From: Pleomorphomonas koreensis DSM 23070
Lineage (GTDB): Bacteria > Pseudomonadota > Alphaproteobacteria > Rhizobiales > Pleomorphomonadaceae
Reading direction: 5' to 3'
Assembly (NCBI RefSeq): GCF_000425185.1
Contig: NZ_AULH01000016.1
Coordinates: 62,001 to 126,000, forward strand
DNA: 64,000 nt
Shown in pieces: positions 1 to 9,101 of this stretch (its first letter is position 1; each line of letters starts with the position of its first letter). Both the position numbers and the translations under genes were made by a program. The notes beneath the pieces were generated by a model. The model had not been told where the DNA came from and did no database searches. It saw nothing but the letters and a program-made list of their open reading frames with translations.

Positions 1-297
1 GCCGCGGCTGTCGGCGACGATCACCTCGTGCGCCCTGGCCAGCGCCGGCACCTCGAAGCTCCAGACGTCGCCGCTGGAAAGGCCGCCGTGGATCAGCAGG
101 ATGGGCGATCCCTTGCCCTCGCCGTAGACGGAATAGAACATGCTGATGCCGCGGATGTCGGCAAAGCCGCTCTCGTCGGCCGGCGGCATCGGCGGCGGCG
201 CGGGAAACTGCTGCCACTTCGGCAGGGCGGCGGCCGACGCGGCGACGGCGATGCACAGCAGGCAGGCGGCACCCGGAAGGGAGCGGAAAATCGGCAT
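1..297 (-). CDS. Alpha/beta hydrolase, N-terminal part (gene runs off the window)
   Basis: Ninety-nine codons are present; the C-terminal part lies beyond position 1. The protein opens with a hydrophobic, Ala-rich leader typical of a Sec signal peptide, so an exported enzyme is likely. It then reads 'ILLIHGG', the strand and oxyanion-hole motif of alpha/beta hydrolases, followed by 'VIVADSRG', which leads towards the nucleophile elbow outside the window. A GAGG ribosome site sits just upstream of the ATG. The substrate cannot be told. It is co-directional with rsgA, with a strong stem-loop between them. Confidence 0.8.
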   Translation of the reverse strand, partial: MPIFRSLPGAACLLCIAVAASAAALPKWQQFPAPPPMPPADESGFADIRGISMFYSVYGEGKGSPILLIHGGLSSGDVWSFEVPALARAHEVIVADSRG

Positions 298-373
298 CGG
301 CGTGCCTCGCGGATTGGTACGGCAATTGTAACCGTGTACCGACGACAATGCCGCTCAAACAATCGTCATCGTC

Positions 374-403
374 GGGCCGTCCCGGCCGGAACCGGGACGG
401 CCC
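374..403 (-). terminator. Stem-loop after rsgA
   Basis: Perfect inverted repeat with 12-bp arms (GGGCCGTCCCGG and its complement) and a 6-nt loop, starting 7 nt past the rsgA stop codon. No T-run follows on the minus strand, so it is either a weak intrinsic terminator or an mRNA 3'-end stabiliser. It separates rsgA from the hydrolase gene. Confidence 0.55.
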
Positions 404-409
404 CTCTCC

Positions 410-1489
410 TCACCGTTTCGATGGCTTGTCCTTCAGGAGCGAGCGCACCGTCCGGCTGAAGGCGCGCTCGCGCTCGCGCCGCTCGGCGAGACTGGCCGAA
501 TTGAAGGCTTCCTCGCGTTGCAGCTTCTGCCAGCGCCGCAGCCGCATCTCGTCGATCTCGCCCGCCATGATCGCCGCCCGCACGGCGCAGCCGGGCTCCT
601 CCTCATGCCGGCAGTCGCTGAAGCGGCAGCGAGCGGCAAGCGCCGCCAGATCGGAGAACACCTCGGCGATGCCCTCCGCCGCGTCGGCGAGCTGAAGCTC
701 GCGCATGCCGGGCGTGTCGAGCACGGCATAGCCTTCCGGCAGCAGGTGGAGATGCCGGCCGGTGGTGGTGTGCCGGCCCCGGTCGTCGTCGGCCCGAACC
801 GCGCCGGTCGCCGCCGCCGTCCGGCCGGCCAGGGCATTGACCAGCGTCGACTTGCCCACCCCCGACGAGCCGAGGAAGGCGACGGTGCGGCCGGGCTTGC
901 ACCAGGGGGCGAGCTTCTCCTTCGGCTCGGGACCGAGCGCATCGAGGACGACGGCCGGCACCGCCGCCGACACCGTCGTCGCGGCGGTGGCGAAGCGGTG
1001 GGCATCGTCGGCGAGGTCGGCCTTGGTCGCCACGATCACCGGCTCGACGCCGGCCTCGAAGGCCAGCGCCACGTAGCGTTCGAGCCGCGCCACGTTGAAG
1101 TCGCGGTTGCAGGAGGTGACGACGAACACGGTGTCGACGTTGGCGGCGATCAACTGCACCTGGCGGCCGGTGCCGGCCGCCCGCCGGTGGAACAGGCTCT
1201 TGCGGTCGAGCAGCCGGCTGGCGCCGGGCCGGGCGGCGTCATGCAGCAGCCAGTCTCCGACCGTGGCGTCGGCGCGCGGCGGCAGCGTCGCGCTGAAACC
1301 GTCGCCCTCGACGCAGAGGCCGCTGCGCTCGACGCTCATGACGCGCGCCGGCGGCATCCGGGCAAGTTCGTCGACGCTCACCTGCTGGGCGAAGAAGGCT
1401 TGCCAGCCGAGCCGTTCGAGCGAGGTCGGCGCGTATAGTCTCGGGCCGCCCGGAAGGGGCGGCAGAAAGCGGGAATAGTCCCGTGCCAT
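410..1489 (-). CDS. rsgA: Ribosome small-subunit-dependent GTPase A (RsgA/YjeQ)
   Basis: Circularly permuted GTPase that acts in late 30S subunit assembly. The G4 motif 'TKAD' (about residue 155) comes before the P-loop 'GSSGVGKST' (about 207) and the G3 'DTPG', which is the RsgA order. A C-terminal zinc knuckle (C-x4-C-x-H-x6-C, around 'CRFSDCRH') and an N-terminal OB-fold-like region complete the family architecture. I chose the start giving 'MARDYSRF' because a GGAAAG-type ribosome site lies upstream; the longer in-frame extension is not family-like. Length is 359 aa, normal for RsgA. The call is firm. Confidence 0.93.
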   Translation of the reverse strand: MARDYSRFLPPLPGGPRLYAPTSLERLGWQAFFAQQVSVDELARMPPARVMSVERSGLCVEGDGFSATLPPRADATVGDWLLHDAARPGASRLLDRKSLFHRRAAGTGRQVQLIAANVDTVFVVTSCNRDFNVARLERYVALAFEAGVEPVIVATKADLADDAHRFATAATTVSAAVPAVVLDALGPEPKEKLAPWCKPGRTVAFLGSSGVGKSTLVNALAGRTAAATGAVRADDDRGRHTTTGRHLHLLPEGYAVLDTPGMRELQLADAAEGIAEVFSDLAALAARCRFSDCRHEEEPGCAVRAAIMAGEIDEMRLRRWQKLQREEAFNSASLAERRERERAFSRTVRSLLKDKPSKR

Positions 1490-1620
1490 TGCGGTAGGCT
1501 TTCCAATTTCGGCCGCGGGCAGGCGATGCCCCGGCGCGATGATGTCGGAATTGGAGAAAGCGCAAGCCTCCAGGCGCCCGCGCAACACCGGCGGGCGTCA
1601 ACGGTGGAGCGATCTTGCGA

Positions 1621-1642
1621 GGGGAGGCACTCTGGCCTCCCC
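1621..1642. repeat. 8-bp inverted repeat between rsgA and proV
   Basis: GGGGAGGC and GCCTCCCC flank a 6-nt loop inside the 239-nt gap between proV and rsgA. It lies about 90 nt past the proV stop. No T-run follows on either strand, so a terminator role for the proXWV operon is only possible. Nothing else in this gap looks coding. Confidence 0.4.
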
Positions 1643-1728
1643 GCCTTACCGGGGCATAAAGCCTCCTGAGCTGAGGAATTGGGAAAATACCCGCCGGGCC
1701 GGGCGTTGTCAAAGCGCCGGCGACCTCC

Positions 1729-2805
1729 TCAGCCGGCCAGCCGGGCCGGCGGACCGTTGCTGCCGGCCGTCTCGCCGGTGGAACGGGCAAGCGTCCTCAC
1801 GACGTCATCGAGATCGACCCGCCCGACAACGGCGCCGTTGCCGTCGGTGACGTCGGCGAACGACAGTCTGGCCTCGACGAGACGCAGCGCCGCATCGGCG
1901 AGCGGCAACGCGGCCGGCAGCCTGAGGGCGGCCGGCGCCCCGGATTCCGGCCTCGCCAGCGCCGACAGCTTGACGACGCGGCCGCGATTGACGTGCCGGA
2001 CGAAGTCCTCGACATAGGCGGTGGCCGGCGACAGCACGATATCCTCCGGCCTGCCCTGCTGCACCAGTTCGCCGTCCTGCATGATGGCGACGCGGTCGCC
2101 GATCTTCAGCGCCTCGTCGAGGTCATGGGTGATGAAGACGACGGTCTTCCTGACCTCGGCCTGCAGGTCGAGCAGGATGGCCTGCATGTCCAGACGGATC
2201 AGCGGATCGAGCGCCGAGAAGGCTTCGTCCATCAACAGGATCGGCGCGTCGTTGGCGAGCGCCCGCGCCAGGCCCACCCGCTGCTGCATGCCGCCGGAGA
2301 GCTGGCTGGGATACTTGTCCTCGAAGCCGGCGAGACCGACGCGGTCGATCCAGCGCCGCGCCGTCTCCATCTGCGCCTCGCGGGGCACGCCGCGGATCTC
2401 CAGCCCGAACACCACGTTGCCGAGCACGGTGCGGTGCGGCAGCAGTGCGAACTTCTGGAACACCATGGCCGCGCTGGTCCGGCGGAAGGCGCGCAACTCG
2501 CTGGGGCTCAGCGCCCGCACGTCGGTGCCGCCGACGATCACCTCGCCGGCGGTCGGCTCGATCAGCCGGTTGATGTGACGGATCAGCGTCGACTTGCCCG
2601 AGCCCGACAGGCCCATGATCACCTGGATGTGGCCGGCCTCGATGTCGAGCGACACGTTGCTGAGGCCGAGCACGTGATTGTGCCGTTCGAGGAGTTCGGC
2701 CTTGTTCATGCCGCTGTCGCGGACGGCCTCGATGAAGCGATCGGGATACGGCCCGAACAGCTTGTAGACATTGCGGATTTCGATCGAGGTCCGGGACTCA
2801 GGCAT
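1729..2805 (-). CDS. proV: Betaine/choline ABC transporter, ATP-binding subunit (ProV/ChoV type)
   Basis: Cytoplasmic ATPase of an osmoprotectant or choline importer. It has Walker A 'GLSGSGKST', signature '[15 protein letters not shown]', Walker B '[14 protein letters not shown]' and the switch His in 'FITHDLDEA'. The N-terminus '[13 protein letters not shown]' is characteristic of ProV/ChoV proteins. A shortened CBS-like tail follows the ATPase domain (358 aa, against about 400 for E. coli ProV), which is closer to rhizobial ChoV. Its start overlaps the proW stop by 8 nt, so the two are translationally coupled. Whether the substrate is choline, glycine betaine or proline betaine is not decided by sequence. 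Confidence 0.92.
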   Translation of the reverse strand: MPESRTSIEIRNVYKLFGPYPDRFIEAVRDSGMNKAELLERHNHVLGLSNVSLDIEAGHIQVIMGLSGSGKSTLIRHINRLIEPTAGEVIVGGTDVRALSPSELRAFRRTSAAMVFQKFALLPHRTVLGNVVFGLEIRGVPREAQMETARRWIDRVGLAGFEDKYPSQLSGGMQQRVGLARALANDAPILLMDEAFSALDPLIRLDMQAILLDLQAEVRKTVVFITHDLDEALKIGDRVAIMQDGELVQQGRPEDIVLSPATAYVEDFVRHVNRGRVVKLSALARPESGAPAALRLPAALPLADAALRLVEARLSFADVTDGNGAVVGRVDLDDVVRTLARSTGETAGSNGPPARLAG

Positions 2806-3685
2806 GTTCGGCCTCGCGATGCTTCTGGAGCCGGCGGCCGAACGCCTGGCTGGTACGATCGAAGATGATGGCGATGCCGACGATGGCGAAGCCGTTGAAC
2901 ACGCCGAGCGTGAAATACTGGTTGGCGATCGCCTTCAGCACCGGCTGGCCGAGCCCCTGCACGCCGATCATCGAGGCGACCACCACCATGGACAGCGCCG
3001 CCATGATCGTCTGGTTGATGCCGGCCATGATGGTCGGCAGCGCCAGCGGCAGTTGCACCTTGCCGAGCTTCTGCCAGGCCGAGGCGCCGAAGGCGTCGGC
3101 GGCTTCCAGCACGTCCTTGTCGACAAGCCGGATGCCGAGGTTGGTGAGGCGGATGATCGGCGGCGCCGCGTAGATCACCACGGCGATCAGGCCGGGCACC
3201 TTGCCGATGCCGAGCAGCATCACCACGGGAATGAGATAGACGAAGCTCGGCATGGTCTGCATCACGTCGAGCACCGGCAGGAGGACGGCGCGCGCCCGCG
3301 CCGACCAGGCCATCAGGATGCCGAGGGGAATGCCGATCGCCACCGACATCAGCGTCGCCACGACGATCATCGCCAGCGTGCGCATGGTGTCTTCCCACAT
3401 GCCGAAATAGCCGATTGCCATCAGGGCGACGACGGCGCCGGCGACGAGGCGCAGGCTGCGGCTGGCCAGATAGACGAGGCCGGCGATCACCAGCAGTACC
3501 ACCGGCCAGGGCGTGGTCACCAGGAGCCGCTCGACGAAGATCAGGAACGACCGGAGCGGCAGGAAAAAGTCTTCGACGGTGGCGCCGAATTCGCGCGTGA
3601 AGGCGCGGAAGCCACCGTCGATGGCTTTCTTGAGAGCGGTGAGGGTGTCGGCTTCCATCACCGGAAAACCGTCGAAGAACGACAT
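2798..3685 (-). CDS. proW: Betaine/choline ABC transporter, permease subunit (ProW/ChoW type)
   Basis: Inner-membrane channel subunit of 295 aa with several hydrophobic helices and the binding-protein-dependent permease core around 'EAADAFGASAWQKLGKVQLPLALPT', including the EAA-loop Gly. It includes 'GVQGLGQPVLKAI', typical of ProW. It is the middle gene of proX-proW-proV. The 170-nt gap before it carries a stem-loop that probably lowers expression relative to the binding protein. Confidence 0.92.
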   Translation of the reverse strand: MSFFDGFPVMEADTLTALKKAIDGGFRAFTREFGATVEDFFLPLRSFLIFVERLLVTTPWPVVLLVIAGLVYLASRSLRLVAGAVVALMAIGYFGMWEDTMRTLAMIVVATLMSVAIGIPLGILMAWSARARAVLLPVLDVMQTMPSFVYLIPVVMLLGIGKVPGLIAVVIYAAPPIIRLTNLGIRLVDKDVLEAADAFGASAWQKLGKVQLPLALPTIMAGINQTIMAALSMVVVASMIGVQGLGQPVLKAIANQYFTLGVFNGFAIVGIAIIFDRTSQAFGRRLQKHREAEHA

Positions 3686-3825
3686 GCGCTCGATATCTCC
3701 TTGCGGGGTCGAATGCCGGTGGCGCCGCGCCTGGAAGCGGACGGCGGCCGATGCGAGGGAAAGGCGGGGCGCCGAAGGCGCCGCCGCGTCGCGGTCTCAC
3801 CGGAATTCGGACTGTGCGGCAAAAG

Positions 3826-3849
3826 CGGAAGCCGGACGCCCGGCTTCCG
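3826..3849 (-). terminator. Intercistronic stem-loop between proX and proW
   Basis: Perfect 10-bp arms (CGGAAGCCGG and complement) with a 4-nt loop begin 6 nt after the proX stop and are followed on the minus strand by CTTTTG. This is a partial terminator or 3'-end stabiliser, a common way to make more binding protein than membrane subunits in ABC operons. Confidence 0.6.
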
Positions 3850-3855
3850 GCGGAT

Positions 3856-4860
3856 TCAGAGCGCCGCCTTGACCTTTTCGGCGACCTCGGCCGGGACCCA
3901 CTTGGTCCAGATGTCGGCCTTTTCCTTGAGGAAGTAGCGTGCGCCCTCCTCGCCGGTCGCCTGATTGTCGGCCATCCAGGCCAGCATCTCGTTGACCGGA
4001 TCGTTGGTCGGGAAGGACCGGGTCTTGATGTAGTCGTAGGCGGGGCCGGCTTCGTCGGCAAAGCGCTTGGTGACCACCGTGAACACCTCGGACTTCGCCC
4101 AGGCGTTCTTCTTGGGCGACGCGCAGTCGGCCACCGAGGTGCAGGAATTCCATTCCGCCTCGTCATAGGGCACGTCGAAGTCCAGCCGGACGAGGTGATA
4201 CTTGCCGAGAATGGAGGTCGGCGCCCAGTAATAGCCGAGCCAGGGCTGCTTGCGCTCGTAGGCCTTGGCGATCGACCCGTCGAGGCCGGCGGCCGAACCG
4301 GTGTCGATCAGGCTGAAGCCCCGGTTCGCGGCGTCATAGGCCTTGAAGAAATTGCCGGTGGTGATCTGGCAGTTCCAGCCCGACGGGCAATTGTGGACGG
4401 CGCCCTTCGACGGATCCTCGGGATCGGGGAACAGGTCGGGATGCTTCAGCGCGTCGTCGATCGTCTTGATGTCGGGATGGGCCTCGGCGACATAATCGGG
4501 AATCCACCAGCCCTCGACGCCGCCCTCGCCGAGTGCCTCGACGGCATAGACGAGCTTGCCTTCGTCGACCGCCGCGTCGAGCGTTTCGCGCATGGCGTTG
4601 ATCCAGGCTTCGGGCGCGATGTCGGGCTCGCCCTTCTCGGCCATCGAAGTCAAGGTCGGCTGGGTATCGCCGGGCACCAGGTCGACGTCGCAGCCGTAGC
4701 CGTTCTCGAGGATCGCCTTGTCCATCCAGGCGATGAGTTCGGCGGATTGCCAGTTCATGTTCGCGATGGTGACGCGTCCGCAGGTGCCGTCCGCCGCGAA
4801 CGCCGGTACCAGGGAAGTCGACACTGCAACAAAAAACGTGGTCGCGAGAAGCTGTTTCAT
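3856..4860 (-). CDS. proX: Betaine/choline ABC transporter, periplasmic binding protein (ProX/ChoX type)
   Basis: Begins with a Lys-containing signal peptide ending 'PAFAADG'. The mature part contains 'NMNWQSAEL', 'PGDTQPTLTSMAEKGEPDIAPE' and 'WLGYYWAPT', with the scattered Trp residues that form the aromatic cage for quaternary ammonium ligands in this family. Four Cys residues are spaced as for disulfides. Two adjacent ATG codons (4863 and 4860) follow GGAG; the second has the better spacing and is used here. First gene of the operon; a good -35/-10 pair lies about 240 nt upstream. Confidence 0.92.
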   Translation of the reverse strand: MKQLLATTFFVAVSTSLVPAFAADGTCGRVTIANMNWQSAELIAWMDKAILENGYGCDVDLVPGDTQPTLTSMAEKGEPDIAPEAWINAMRETLDAAVDEGKLVYAVEALGEGGVEGWWIPDYVAEAHPDIKTIDDALKHPDLFPDPEDPSKGAVHNCPSGWNCQITTGNFFKAYDAANRGFSLIDTGSAAGLDGSIAKAYERKQPWLGYYWAPTSILGKYHLVRLDFDVPYDEAEWNSCTSVADCASPKKNAWAKSEVFTVVTKRFADEAGPAYDYIKTRSFPTNDPVNEMLAWMADNQATGEEGARYFLKEKADIWTKWVPAEVAEKVKAAL

Positions 4861-5512
4861 CATGATCTCCGGGCTTCGCGTTTCGGTCGTTGCGAATGAT
4901 GAAACAGCCCACGACCCCGAACCTCCAGAAGCGGGGCGCCTTGCCGATGGAACTGGGCGTTCAGTCATTCGTCGACGCGCCCGCCACTGCCGAGCGCGCT
5001 CCGGCAGTATATAGATCGATATTCCCGAGGCAACCTCGTTTTTACTTCGTTAGAAGTCGCGAAGCCGATAGATTTATATTCCGTCGCACAAAAATTAACT
5101 TTATAAAACTTGATTTATACGTTTCAAGCAAAAGAAATAATGGTCATTTTGATTTTCAATAGGCCATTGGGCGAAAGATGGACTTTTCAAATCTCTCTTT
5201 CCACACTCCAGTTTCCGCCGGAGGCCAACCTGTTTGGAAATCGGCCGCTTTTCGGAACATGCCCTCAAAAGTTGTGAATGGCAGAAAACGCCCTCATAAG
5301 AAGATCGAACTATTCGGCGGGCGTTATTCTTCCAATTTCCGCCACTCATTTGCCGTGCCGCCGACACAATCCGCACCGGCGACAACGTCACGCCGAAGCG
5401 GCATGCCTCAGGGGACATCGCCTCCCGCGTTAACCACCCGTTAACCATGCGGTCGGCAAATTCTGCCGGGTGGCGCAATGCGCGTCGCGGCGACGAACCG
5501 GGGACGACCTCC
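4861..5512. other. AT-rich intergenic region between divergent proX and flhA
   Basis: About 650 nt without a convincing gene. The 5020-5170 part is much more AT-rich than the surrounding sequence and holds the proX promoter candidate. A short reading frame at 5178-5444 has no ribosome site and no recognisable content. No clear -35/-10 pair for flhA was found on the plus strand. Confidence 0.6.
5100..5127 (-). promoter_or_regulatory. Sigma-70-type promoter candidate for proXWV
   Basis: On the minus strand TTGAAA (5127-5122), a 16-nt spacer and TATAAA (5105-5100) form a near-consensus promoter within an AT-rich island. It would give a leader of roughly 230 nt before proX. Confidence 0.5.
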
Positions 5513-7654
5513 TTGAGCGACATCACTTCAGAGCCGTCCGCGGCATCGCCCTCGCTGCCCTTCGGCCTCAGTGTACCGACGCGCGCCGACATCCGCTCGA
5601 CGATCTTCCGCGGCGACATCGGCCTCGCCGTCGGCATCATGCTGATCATGGTCATCCTGATCCTGCCGATGCCGGCGATGCTGCTCGACTTCATGCTGGC
5701 GGTGTCGATCATCTTCTCGGTGCTGATCATGATGACGGCGCTGTTCATCCAGACGCCGCTGGAGTTCACCGCCTTCCCGACCATCCTCCTGATCTCGACG
5801 ATGCTGCGACTGGCGCTCAACCTCGCCTCGACGCGCCTCATCCTCAGCCACGGCCACGAGGGAACCGACGCCGCCGGCCACGTCATCGAGGCCTTCGGCG
5901 GCTTCGTGATGGGCGGCAACTTCGTCATCGGCATCATCGTCTTCGGCATCCTGATCATCGTCAACTTCGTGGTCATCACCAAGGGTTCGGGCCGCATCGC
6001 CGAGGTGGCCGCCCGCTTCACCCTCGACGCCATGCCGGGCAAGCAGATGGCCATCGACGCCGACCTGTCCTCCGGCCTGATCAAGGAGGACGAGGCGAGA
6101 AAGCGGCGCAAGGACCTCGAAGCGGAAAGCGCCTTCTTCGGCGCCATGGACGGCGCCTCCAAGTTCGTGCGCGGCGACGCCATCGCCGCCCTGCTGATCA
6201 CCTTCATCAACGTCATCGGCGGCATCATCATCGGCACCATGCAGATGGGCATCACGCTCGCCGAAGCCGGCCATTCCTACACGGTGCTCACCGTCGGCGA
6301 CGGCCTGGTCAGTCAGATTCCGGCGCTGATCGTCTCCACCGCCGCCGGCCTCCTGGTGTCGAAGGCGGGCGTCTCCGGCTCGGCCGACAAGGCGCTCAGC
6401 GGCCAGCTCACCGGCTATCCGGCCGCTCTCGGCCTCTCGGCCACCGTCATGGGGCTGTTGTCGCTGCTGCCCGGCCTGCCCTTCCTGCCGTTCGCCACAC
6501 TCGGCGCCGGCGCCGGCGGCCTCGCCGTCTGGGCCAAGCGCGAGAACGCCAAGCGGAAGATCGCCGCCGTCGTGGCCCAGGCGGAAGCCGACGCGCCGCC
6601 CCCGCCGCCGGCCGAGGAGCCGATCGCCACCGCCCTCAAGATGGACGACCTGCGCGTCGAACTCGGCTACGGCCTGTTGCCGCTGATCAACGACAACGGC
6701 AAGGGCGGCGAGAAGCTGTCCGACCAGATCAAGGCGCTGCGCCGCCAGATCGCCGCCGACCTCGGCTACATCATGCCGCCGGTGCGCCTGCTCGACAACG
6801 TGCAGCTCGGCGCCAACGAATACGTGATCAAGATCAAGGAGGTGGATGCTGGCAAGGGCACGCTGTTCCCCGGCCAGTACATGGTCATGGACCCGATGGG
6901 TGGCAAAGTCACCATTCCCGGCACCCAGACCACCGAACCCACCTTCGGCCTGCCGGCCACCTGGGTCGATGGCCGGCTGCGCGAGGAGGCGGCGATCCGC
7001 GGCTACACCGTCGTCGATCCGGCCACCGTGCTCTCGACGCATCTTTCGGAAACGCTGAAGACCAACGTCTCCGAGCTGCTGTCCTACGCCGACGTCAAGA
7101 AGCTGTTGTCCGAGGTGCCGTCCGACCAGGCCAAGCTGATCGACGAGATCGTGCCGAGCCAGATCACCGTCTCCGGCATCCAGCGCATCCTGCAACTCCT
7201 CCTGTCCGAGCGCGTATCGATCCGCGACCTCGGCACCATCCTCGAGGGCATTGCCGAGGGCCTGTCCATCTCGCGTTCGACCCAGACCATCGCCGAGCAC
7301 GTCCGCGCCCGCCTCGCCCGCCAGATCTGCGCCGCCAACATGGCGCCCGGCGGCTACCTGCCGCTGATCAGCCTGTCGCCGGCCTGGGAGCAGGCGTTCA
7401 TCGAGAGCGTGGTCGGCGAGGGCGAAGACCGGCGTCTGGCCATGGCGCCCAGCCGGTTGCAGGAATTCGTCGCTGCCGTCCGCGACCAGTTCGAGGAAGC
7501 GGCCAAGAAGGGTGAGTTGCCGGTGCTGATGACCAGCCCGATGAATCGGCCCTTCGTCCGCTCCATCGTCGAACGCTTCCGCGCCCATACCACGGTGATG
7601 AGCCAGGCCGAGGTGCACCCGAAGGTGCGCCTGAAGACGGTGAGCGCCATCTGA
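5513..7654 (+). CDS. flhA: Flagellar biosynthesis / type III export protein FlhA
   Basis: Inner-membrane component of the flagellar export gate. The N-terminal half has about eight transmembrane helices and the FHIPEP-family signature 'RLALNLASTRLIL'; the cytosolic half from about residue 340 binds export cargo and chaperones. I prefer the TTG at 5513 (giving 'MSDITSEPS') because GGGGA lies 8 nt upstream and the product (713 aa) is close to family length; an ATG at 5447 would add 22 residues and has no ribosome site. No other flagellar gene is in the window. It is an FlhA rather than a virulence SctV by overall content, but the isolation weakens that inference slightly. Confidence 0.93.
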   Translation: MSDITSEPSAASPSLPFGLSVPTRADIRSTIFRGDIGLAVGIMLIMVILILPMPAMLLDFMLAVSIIFSVLIMMTALFIQTPLEFTAFPTILLISTMLRLALNLASTRLILSHGHEGTDAAGHVIEAFGGFVMGGNFVIGIIVFGILIIVNFVVITKGSGRIAEVAARFTLDAMPGKQMAIDADLSSGLIKEDEARKRRKDLEAESAFFGAMDGASKFVRGDAIAALLITFINVIGGIIIGTMQMGITLAEAGHSYTVLTVGDGLVSQIPALIVSTAAGLLVSKAGVSGSADKALSGQLTGYPAALGLSATVMGLLSLLPGLPFLPFATLGAGAGGLAVWAKRENAKRKIAAVVAQAEADAPPPPPAEEPIATALKMDDLRVELGYGLLPLINDNGKGGEKLSDQIKALRRQIAADLGYIMPPVRLLDNVQLGANEYVIKIKEVDAGKGTLFPGQYMVMDPMGGKVTIPGTQTTEPTFGLPATWVDGRLREEAAIRGYTVVDPATVLSTHLSETLKTNVSELLSYADVKKLLSEVPSDQAKLIDEIVPSQITVSGIQRILQLLLSERVSIRDLGTILEGIAEGLSISRSTQTIAEHVRARLARQICAANMAPGGYLPLISLSPAWEQAFIESVVGEGEDRRLAMAPSRLQEFVAAVRDQFEEAAKKGELPVLMTSPMNRPFVRSIVERFRAHTTVMSQAEVHPKVRLKTVSAI

Positions 7655-7707
7655 GACAGCGGTTAACGTAAACCGGCGCTTAAGCCCTCGGCGCTAATCT
7701 TGGCGCC

Positions 7708-8793
7708 ATGAGGCCATTTCGTATCGCGTCCGGTCTTCTTTCCCTGGTGCTGTCCGCCGCTCTGGCGGGCTGCGGCTTCTTCGAATCCGAGGAGCGCGAG
7801 CCCTGGCGCGCCCAGGCGGAAGCCGCCTGCTACGCCCGCAACCTCGTCAAGCTGTCGCCGCTGATCCAGCCGGCCAGGGCCGTCGAGGGCAAGGGCATCT
7901 GCGGCATCGACCGGCCGCTCAAGGTGAAGGCGCTTGAGGACGGCACCATCAGCCTCGGCTCGCGCTCGCTGGTGCTGTCCTGCCCGATGACGGCGGCGCT
8001 CGAACGCTGGGTGGCCGAGAGCGTCATGCCGGCGGCGCTGTCCCGCTACGGCCTGCCGGTGGTCGAGATCAGGAATTTCGGCACCTACAACTGCCGGTCG
8101 CGCAACAATGTCGCCGGCGCCCGCCTCTCCGAGCACGCCTTCGCCAACGCCTTCGATTTTGCCGGCGTCGTGCTGTCCAACGGCTACACCGTCACCGTCA
8201 AGAAGGGCTGGTACGGCAACGCCACCGACCGCGCCTTCCTGCGCGAGGTGGCGCGCGGCGCCTGCGGCGCCTTCACCACCGTGCTCGGCCCCGGCGCCGA
8301 CCGCTCGCACGACGACCACCTGCACCTCGACCTCGCCCGGCACAACAACGCCGGCACCTATCGCTATTGCAAGCCGCATCCGGACGTGCCGCCGCGCGGC
8401 GCGCCGATGTTCACGCCCGACCAGAACCTGCCGATGGCCAGCAACCTGCCGGCCAATCCGGTGTGGCCGGCCGCCCAGCCGGCGCCCGCCCCGACCTACG
8501 CCGCCGGCACTCCGGGCTTCGATGCGCCGCTGCCGCCGGCGCCGGTCGGCAACCCGGCCTACCAGACGGCGCAACCCGTCTATCAGCCGCCGCAACCCGT
8601 CTACCAGCCGGCGCCGGTCGTCCAGCCGGCCAACTGCCCGCCCGGCTACATCTGCACGCCGGTCGGACAGGGCGACTACGTACCGCCGCCCACCGGCGCC
8701 GGCAACATCGGCTGGAGCGTCGGCGCCCAACCCGTCCAGGGCTACGCGCCGACCGACATCACCGGCTCCATCGCGCCCTACTCGGACGATTGA
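7708..8793 (+). CDS. Extensin-like family lipoprotein
   Basis: A signal peptide with lipobox 'LAGC' suggests a lipid-anchored envelope protein. Residues about 35-240 match the bacterial extensin-like C-terminal domain, with conserved Cys residues and 'RLSEHAFANAFDFAG' and 'SHDDHLHLD', which resemble the His/Asp metal site of D-Ala-D-Ala-type peptidases. The last 120 residues are Pro/Gln/Tyr-rich with the repeat 'QPVYQPPQPVYQPAPV' and a Cys pair, probably wall-spanning. The exact activity of this family is not established; a peptidoglycan-related role is inference. It follows flhA by 53 nt. Confidence 0.85.
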   Translation: MRPFRIASGLLSLVLSAALAGCGFFESEEREPWRAQAEAACYARNLVKLSPLIQPARAVEGKGICGIDRPLKVKALEDGTISLGSRSLVLSCPMTAALERWVAESVMPAALSRYGLPVVEIRNFGTYNCRSRNNVAGARLSEHAFANAFDFAGVVLSNGYTVTVKKGWYGNATDRAFLREVARGACGAFTTVLGPGADRSHDDHLHLDLARHNNAGTYRYCKPHPDVPPRGAPMFTPDQNLPMASNLPANPVWPAAQPAPAPTYAAGTPGFDAPLPPAPVGNPAYQTAQPVYQPPQPVYQPAPVVQPANCPPGYICTPVGQGDYVPPPTGAGNIGWSVGAQPVQGYAPTDITGSIAPYSDD

Positions 8794-9101
8794 GCCGCCT
8801 GGGCGCGTCTTGAGGCATCATGATCCATCATGACACGATGCCCCTCCGGACAGAGGCGCGCCCTGGCGCCCCAAACCCGTGACAAACTCGCGCTGCTGTC
8901 CGGGACGCCGAGTGACTGAATGACTCCCCGAGTTCATCCCTTCGTCTTACGCAGTTTCCCGATCAAATTTTGCTGACCTGGGCCGTTCGGGCTGGCCTTG
9001 CCGGCTCTGAACCGCTACAAGACACCTCTAGGCAGGCCGTGAGTTTCATCTCGCGCGTCCCGGCATTCTCCGGGTCCTGCACCCAGCATTTAGGTTCCGC
9101 C
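8794..9101. other. Intergenic region upstream of the Bcr/CflA transporter
   Basis: 308 nt. An inverted repeat TCATGAT/ATCATGA (8818-8833) separated by CC could be a regulator site. No convincing gene or clear promoter was seen; an in-frame extension of the transporter upstream of 9102 lacks membrane-protein character and a ribosome site. Confidence 0.4.

Noticed and set aside
5178-5444. 88-codon reading frame upstream of flhA
   Set aside because: No ribosome site, no recognisable domain, composition unlike neighbours, and it lies in an AT-rich promoter region.
5528-7618. Long open frame on the strand opposite flhA
   Set aside because: Antisense shadow caused by high GC at third positions; the sequence is low-complexity and without known domains.
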